Position numbers and translations under genes: made by a program. This document shows positions 59,720 to 64,000 of a stretch of 64,000 nt of DNA, in pieces (the stretch's first letter is position 1; every line of letters starts with the position of its first letter). Origin of the DNA: Actinomadura pelletieri DSM 43383 (lineage in GTDB: Bacteria; Actinomycetota; Actinomycetes; Streptosporangiales; Streptosporangiaceae); contig NZ_RBWU01000004.1 of assembly GCF_003634705.1 (NCBI RefSeq), positions 186,001 to 250,000 on the forward strand. The letters are read 5' to 3'. The notes beneath the pieces are model-generated. The model did no database searches. It worked only from the letters and a program-made list of their open reading frames with translations, and was not told where the DNA came from.

Positions 59720-60313
59720 ATGGGTGATGGCACGTTCCTTTTCAGGGAATTCCTTCGCTGTCCTTTACAGGTCGGCGCGGTCCTGCCGAGTTCGCCGTCG
59801 CTGGCGACGGTGGCGGCCCGGACCGTGCCGGAACACGGGGACCCGGTCGTGGTCGAGCTGGGACCCGGGACGGGGCCGATCACCAGGGCCGTGCAGGAGC
59901 GGCTGGGGGAGCGCGGACGGCATGTCGCGGTGGAGGTCAACCCGCGGCTGGCCGAACTGCTGGAGCGCCGCTGGCCGCAGGTGACGGTGGTGCGCGGGAA
60001 CGCGGTGCGGCTGCCGGACATCCTCTTCCGGCGGGGCCTGACCGCCGACGCCGTCATCAGCTCGCTGCCGTGGGCGTCGTTCGGCGGTGAACTCCAGGAC
60101 AGGTTGCTGGCCGCCACCCTGAACGCGATGCGGGACGACGGCGTGTTCTCCGCGTTCGCGTACGTCCATGCCCGGCTCCTGCCGTCGGCCGTGCGGTTCC
60201 GGCGGCGGCTCGACGCGGCGTTCGGCGAGGTCGAGGTCAGCCCGGTCGTCTGGCGGAACGCCCCGCCCGCCGTCGTCTACTTCTGCCGCGACCCGAGACA
60301 GGGAGGTCGTTGA
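59720..60313 (+). CDS. SAM-dependent methyltransferase, PmtA/KsgA-like
   Basis: 197 residues. VVVELGPGTGPITRAV is the SAM-binding motif I; motif IV-like ISSLPWASF (in place of the NxPF of rRNA dimethylases) and VEVNPRLAELLERRWP fit phospholipid N-methyltransferase-type proteins. A lipid substrate fits the PAP2-type gene 4 nt downstream (inference). Confidence 0.8.
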   Translation: MGDGTFLFREFLRCPLQVGAVLPSSPSLATVAARTVPEHGDPVVVELGPGTGPITRAVQERLGERGRHVAVEVNPRLAELLERRWPQVTVVRGNAVRLPDILFRRGLTADAVISSLPWASFGGELQDRLLAATLNAMRDDGVFSAFAYVHARLLPSAVRFRRRLDAAFGEVEVSPVVWRNAPPAVVYFCRDPRQGGR

Positions 60314-60317
60314 ACGG

Positions 60318-60932
60318 GTGACGGGAGGCGGCGTCCACCGCCAGGGCGTCCGAGACCTCGCGTTACTTCTGGGGCTCACCACGTCGGTCGCCGGTCTCTT
60401 CGCTCTCTACCGCCCGTTGAACGACGGACCGGCGCGCTTGGATCTGAAGACCCCGCCGGACGAGTGGATCCCGCTGGTCACTCCGTTCGTCGTCCCCTAC
60501 GTGTCGGCGATGCTCCTCGCCCCGCTGACGCTGGCCGTGCTGCTCACCGTGAACGCCCGTCTCGCCAGGTCGGCGCTGATCGCGACCGTGCTCACCCTCC
60601 TCGTCGCGTACGCCGTCTACGGCTTCGCCCAGACGTACGTACCGCGACCGGCCATCGCCGGGGACGACGTGTTCGCGCAGTTGCTCCGCACCGTTTACCG
60701 CAACGACGAGCCGTACAACTGTTTCCCGAGTCTGCACAACGCCTTATCGGTCATCATGGCCGTGCACTGGGTGCGTCTCAGCCCCCGGATCGGGCGTTGC
60801 GTCGCGGCCTGGTGCGGGCTGATCATGGTCTCGACGCTGTTCGTCCATCAGCACTATGTGGCCGACATGGCGGGTGGAGCGGCGGTCGCGGCGTTCTCCT
60901 GCTGGGCGGGACTGCGTCTGAGCCGCGAGTGA
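60318..60932 (+). CDS. PAP2-superfamily membrane protein
   Basis: 204 residues, about five membrane segments. CFPSLHNALS (PSxH-type motif) and HQHYVADMAGG (H-x5-D) are the two halves of the PAP2 active site; the KxxxxxxRP motif is weak (YVPRP). Related to PAP2_3/inositol-phosphoceramide-synthase-like proteins acting on lipid phosphates. GTG 60318 start after GGGAGG. Confidence 0.78.
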   Translation: MTGGGVHRQGVRDLALLLGLTTSVAGLFALYRPLNDGPARLDLKTPPDEWIPLVTPFVVPYVSAMLLAPLTLAVLLTVNARLARSALIATVLTLLVAYAVYGFAQTYVPRPAIAGDDVFAQLLRTVYRNDEPYNCFPSLHNALSVIMAVHWVRLSPRIGRCVAAWCGLIMVSTLFVHQHYVADMAGGAAVAAFSCWAGLRLSRE

Positions 60933-61026
60933 CCTAAAGTGGCCAACCCCGGTGCGGTCACGAGGCCACCACGGCAGTCTGAACGCATGTAGCGAACACG
61001 CACCGTGAGGGACTGGTGGCGGAAAC

Positions 61027-63075
61027 GTGAGAAGGCCCTCCTTCCTCGGCAGTGGCCTCATGGCAGTTCTGGTGATCCTGGCGATCGTCGTGCTCCCGCT
61101 CTTCCACGAAGCGGGCGGCGGCCTGCTCCCCGAGGAGTTCATCAAACGGCACCAGCTCGGGTTCTGGACGGTGTTCGGCCTGATCAGCATGCTGGCGATC
61201 GTCCTGTACTGGCTGGAGCGGCTGGAACGACGCCGCGCCCGCACCGAGCACCCGCCGCCCGGCGAGGATCCGCTCGAACGCGCCGTCGGCCAACTGTCCA
61301 GAACCGTCGACGAGTACTGGCGCCGGGAGGCCGCCCGGCGCGGCATCGGCGACCACGACCGGCATCTGCCGTTGCGCTGGAGCGTACGGACGCCCGAGGG
61401 GACGCCCGAACCCTTATCGCACACCGGCACGCTCACCGAGGCGATCGTCGCGACCTACCGTGCCTCGACCGGACGGATGGTGATCCTCGGCGAGCCGGGC
61501 AGCGGCAAGTCCGCCCTCGCGATGCTGCTGACCCGGGGGCTGGTGCGGGCCGAGGACACCGAGGCGCCCGTGCCCGTCCTGCTGTCGGTGTCCGGCTGGG
61601 ATCCCGCCGAGGAGGAACTGGAGACCTGGGTCGCCGGACGGATCGCCGACGACCACTCGTACCTGCGTTCCACGGACGTCTACGGCAGGGGCGCCCCCGC
61701 CGGGCTGGTCGCCCAGCGGAAGGTCATCCCGGTGCTGGACGGGCTCGACGAGCTACCACGCGCCCTGCGCTCCCTCGCGATCCGCCGCATCGGCGGCTCG
61801 TCCTTCGACGCCTTCGTCCTGACCTGCCGGTCCGCCGACTACGCCGACGCCTCCCGAAGCGGGGGCGCGCTGGTCCGCAACGCCACCGAGATCCGACTGG
61901 AACCGCTGCGACCCGACGACGTCACCCTCACGCTCTTCCGCGACTACGAGCCGGGGCAGCGCGGCCGCTGGGGACCGGTCCTCGAACGGCTGCACTCGGG
62001 CACCGACACCGCGCTGGGCGCCGCGTTCAGCACCCCACTGATCGTCTCGATCGCCCGCGACATCTACCAGGATCCGCGCAACGATCCGGAGAAGCTCCTC
62101 GACCGGCGCCGGTTCCCCACCTCCGAGGCGATCCGGGCGTACGTCCTGCGGTCGCTGGTCCCGACCGTCTTCCCCGTCGACCTGTCGCGGGAGGCGCTGC
62201 GCGAACCGGGCGCGTGGGACGGTCACCACGCCGAGCGCTGGCTGCGGTACCTGGCGCGCAGCATGCAGGAGCGGCAGATCGGGGACATTCGCTGGTGGGA
62301 GCTGCCGTTGCTGGCGCGCCGCACCGAACGGATCCTCGCGGCCGCGGTGGGCGCGGTGATCGCCGGGTTTCCCGTCGGCCTCGGGTACGGTGCGCTGACG
62401 AGGCCGCTGTGGGGGCTGATCGCCGGGCTGGTCACCGCGGTGCTCCTCGGCGCCTGCAGCGCGGGCACGCTCCCCCCGCCCTCCGAACTGCACTTCGGTC
62501 TGCGCAAGAGTTGGGCGCCGGGGCTGAGCGGCGCCGTGACCGCGGCGGGCGGCGGCGTCGTGGCCTGGGCGCTGGAGGGCAGCACGAGCTTCGTCGCCGT
62601 CGTCGCGCTGGGGCTCGGCATGCCGATCGGCATCGGTTACGGCCTGGCCCAGCCGGACGCGACCGTCCGCCCCACCAGTCCGCGCCGGTTGCTGCGGCAG
62701 GACCAACAGGTCGCGGTCGTCTTCGGTCTGCTCTACGCGGTGACGACCGGCGTCGTGTCCGGCATCAGTATGGGGCCGCTGTTCGGCGTCGTGTTCGGCG
62801 TCGGGTGCGGGCTGGCCGGAGGGCTGCTGTACGGGCCGATCTGGCTGCTGGCGTTCCAGACCCAGAACGTCGGGGTCATCGCCTGGGTGCACTATGTGCT
62901 GATCCGCGTGCTCCTGGTTCCCCGGGGCCGCCTTCCGCGCCGCACGATGGCGTTCCTCGAGGCCGCCCACCAGCGCGGTGTGCTCCGGCAGGTCGGCACC
63001 ATCTACCAGTTCCGGCACGCCGACCTGCAGGCGAGCATCGCCGCAGGCGGCCTCAACGGCTCGGGCCTGCGCTGA
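61027..63075 (+). CDS. Membrane-anchored NACHT-type STAND protein
   Basis: 682 residues. Two N-terminal helices (GLMAVLVILAIVVLPLF; GFWTVFGLISMLAIVLYWL), NACHT NTPase with P-loop GEPGSGKSALA (about 157-167), Walker B IPVLDGLDELP with the NACHT-type small residue pattern, sensor VLTCRSADY, then four or more C-terminal membrane segments rich in Gly (VGAVIAGFPVGLGYGALT) and a final RQVGTIYQFRHADLQ. GTG start. NACHT proteins with membrane C-termini are known or suspected in stress and anti-phage signalling; no sensor is visible here. Confidence 0.82.
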   Translation: MRRPSFLGSGLMAVLVILAIVVLPLFHEAGGGLLPEEFIKRHQLGFWTVFGLISMLAIVLYWLERLERRRARTEHPPPGEDPLERAVGQLSRTVDEYWRREAARRGIGDHDRHLPLRWSVRTPEGTPEPLSHTGTLTEAIVATYRASTGRMVILGEPGSGKSALAMLLTRGLVRAEDTEAPVPVLLSVSGWDPAEEELETWVAGRIADDHSYLRSTDVYGRGAPAGLVAQRKVIPVLDGLDELPRALRSLAIRRIGGSSFDAFVLTCRSADYADASRSGGALVRNATEIRLEPLRPDDVTLTLFRDYEPGQRGRWGPVLERLHSGTDTALGAAFSTPLIVSIARDIYQDPRNDPEKLLDRRRFPTSEAIRAYVLRSLVPTVFPVDLSREALREPGAWDGHHAERWLRYLARSMQERQIGDIRWWELPLLARRTERILAAAVGAVIAGFPVGLGYGALTRPLWGLIAGLVTAVLLGACSAGTLPPPSELHFGLRKSWAPGLSGAVTAAGGGVVAWALEGSTSFVAVVALGLGMPIGIGYGLAQPDATVRPTSPRRLLRQDQQVAVVFGLLYAVTTGVVSGISMGPLFGVVFGVGCGLAGGLLYGPIWLLAFQTQNVGVIAWVHYVLIRVLLVPRGRLPRRTMAFLEAAHQRGVLRQVGTIYQFRHADLQASIAAGGLNGSGLR

Positions 63076-63279
63076 CGCCGTCGGGGGCGCGGGTGGCGAG
63101 CCCGTCCGGGAGGAGGTCGGCGCCGAACGGCCACTTCCGGACTCCTTGACGAGTTCGCTGGTCCGGCTCGTTCGATCGCGGTTCGATCGAGACCTTCCCG
63201 GTATGCCTGAGCGGGGCCGCGTGGAGGACGTTTAGGATGAGGCGGCGACGGCATCGCCGGAACCTGGGGGCGACGGCGC

Positions 63280-63438
63280 ATGGGGCTGCGCACCTGGCCG
63301 ATCGCCGTCGACACCGTTGGAGGACGGGCGCGCGTGTACGCATACCGGCCGATGCCCGGGGAGACGGCCGTCACGGAACCCGAGCGCACCCACGGTCCGA
63401 TCCGGCGCTTAGCCGCCGACCGGGCGGGCGGTGCCTGA
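63280..63438 (+). CDS. Possible 52-residue ORF directly before the ABC gene
   Basis: Open frame starting MGLRTWPIAVDTVGG and ending one base before the ABC ATPase ATG. Third codon positions are GC-rich, as in real genes here, but it contains a rare TTA codon (63408-63410). No family recognised, no clear ribosome site beyond GGGGG at 63266. May be a coupled leader or noise. Confidence 0.3.
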   Translation: MGLRTWPIAVDTVGGRARVYAYRPMPGETAVTEPERTHGPIRRLAADRAGGA

Positions 63439-63439
63439 C

Positions 63440-64000
63440 ATGCGGGACGGGAACGCGGCCAAGGCCGCGCCGGTGTTGGAACTGCGCGGGGTCGGCAAGA
63501 CGTTCGGCGGCGCCCGCGCCCTGACCGACGTCGACTTCACCCTGGCGGCCGGAGAGGTCCACGCCGTCGTGGGGCTGAACGGCGCGGGCAAGTCCACCCT
63601 CGTCGAAACGATGTGCGGCGCCCTCGTGCCCGACGGCGGCACCGTCCACATCGACGGGCGCCGCCACACCGCGCTGACCCCCCGGCGAGCGCACGCGGCC
63701 GGGGTGCGCATCGTCCACCAGAAACGCTCCCTGGTCCCCGGGCTGACCGTCGCCGAGAACCTGCTCCTCGGCCGCCTCCCCACCCGTTTCGGCGTGGTCG
63801 ACTGGCGGCGCGCGCACCGGACGGCGGCGGACGCCCTCGCCGACCTCGGCATCGAGATCGCCACCGACCGGACCGCCGCCGGGCTCGCCCCGGCCGAGCG
63901 GACCCTGGTCGAGATCGCCCGCGAGGCGCACCTGGGCGGGCGCGCCCTCGTCCTGGACGAGCCGACCGCGTCGCTGGGCGGCGCCGACGCCGCGCGCGTC
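63440..64000 (+). CDS. Sugar/nucleoside ABC importer ATPase, 3'-truncated by window edge
   Basis: First 187 residues, running off the window. Walker A GLNGAGKSTL (about 40-49), Q-loop IVHQKRSLVPGLTVAENLLLGR, signature-like APAERTLVEIAREA and Walker B LVLDEPTASL. RbsA/MglA/YufO-type duplicated ATPases look like this; the second half lies outside. GTG 63431 is an in-frame alternative start. Confidence 0.85.
   Translation, partial: MRDGNAAKAAPVLELRGVGKTFGGARALTDVDFTLAAGEVHAVVGLNGAGKSTLVETMCGALVPDGGTVHIDGRRHTALTPRRAHAAGVRIVHQKRSLVPGLTVAENLLLGRLPTRFGVVDWRRAHRTAADALADLGIEIATDRTAAGLAPAERTLVEIAREAHLGGRALVLDEPTASLGGADAARV

Noticed and set aside
1..64000. CRISPR arrays, insertion sequences, rRNA genes
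   Set aside because: No spaced repeats, transposase-like frames with terminal inverted repeats, or rRNA sequence were seen by eye.

Overview
The window is high-GC DNA with actinomycete traits: GTG starts, four-base start/stop overlaps, an SsgA-like sporulation protein, a DUF397/Scr1-type regulator pair, an actinobacterial polyphosphate glucokinase and an FxSxx-COOH peptide system. It probably comes from a filamentous actinomycete of the Streptosporangiales/Thermomonosporaceae kind; the genus is inferred, not shown.

1-10.5 kb: a catabolic operon. Hydantoinase/oxoprolinase A and B, a LeuC/LeuD-like hydro-lyase and an isocitrate lyase/PEP mutase family lyase are chained by ATGA/GTGA overlaps. 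Across a strong hairpin lies a convergent GntR/FCD regulator, then a divergent operon with an NTF2-like protein and a complete nitrate/taurine-type ABC importer (ATPase, lipoprotein, two permeases). Two copies of a TGTCCnACAAGAA motif sit between the divergent operons. This looks like uptake plus breakdown of one small acid or cyclic amide. 10.5-17.2 kb: phenylacetyl-CoA degradation, paaABCDE plus thiolase, enoyl-CoA hydratase and 3-hydroxyacyl-CoA dehydrogenase, behind a TetR-type palindrome.

17.4-27.1 kb: the most unusual locus. An FxSxx-type precursor peptide (FxsA), a STAND NTPase with TPRs (FxsT), a convergent radical SAM/SPASM maturase with a C-terminal HExxH domain (FxsB), an HTH/NB-ARC protein, a small two-helix membrane protein and an nSTAND1-TPR protein. 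The peptide core deviates from the family C-terminus and carries two adjacent aromatic-x-x motifs. 27.4-27.8 kb: tRNA operon (Gly, Cys, Val) with promoter and Rho-independent terminator on the minus strand.

27.8-39.6 kb: mostly housekeeping. ArsR-type regulator, pabB and pabC, PHP phosphoesterase, GH38 alpha-mannosidase, polyphosphate glucokinase, an SDR plus SugE/Gdx-like exporter under a divergent TetR regulator, soluble transhydrogenase SthA, an SsgA-like protein, a TIGR02611-type membrane protein and tRNA-Val(CAC).

39.8-54.3 kb: an accessory region, AT-richer around 44-47.6 kb. PQQ-like lipoprotein and Ser/Thr kinase; then wrecks of three anti-phage-type genes (helicase with DUF3883, DUF1156 methylase, DUF499 ATPase) with an apparently intact HNH endonuclease between them; a DUF397/XRE pair with an anti-sigma-like ATPase; and a DUF262/HNH (GmrSD-like) gene with an unknown partner. 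54.5-64 kb: MFS exporter, exported proteins including two tandem CBM5/12-type proteins, membrane proteins, a methyltransferase/PAP2 pair, a membrane NACHT-type protein and the start of a sugar or nucleoside ABC ATPase gene that runs off the end.
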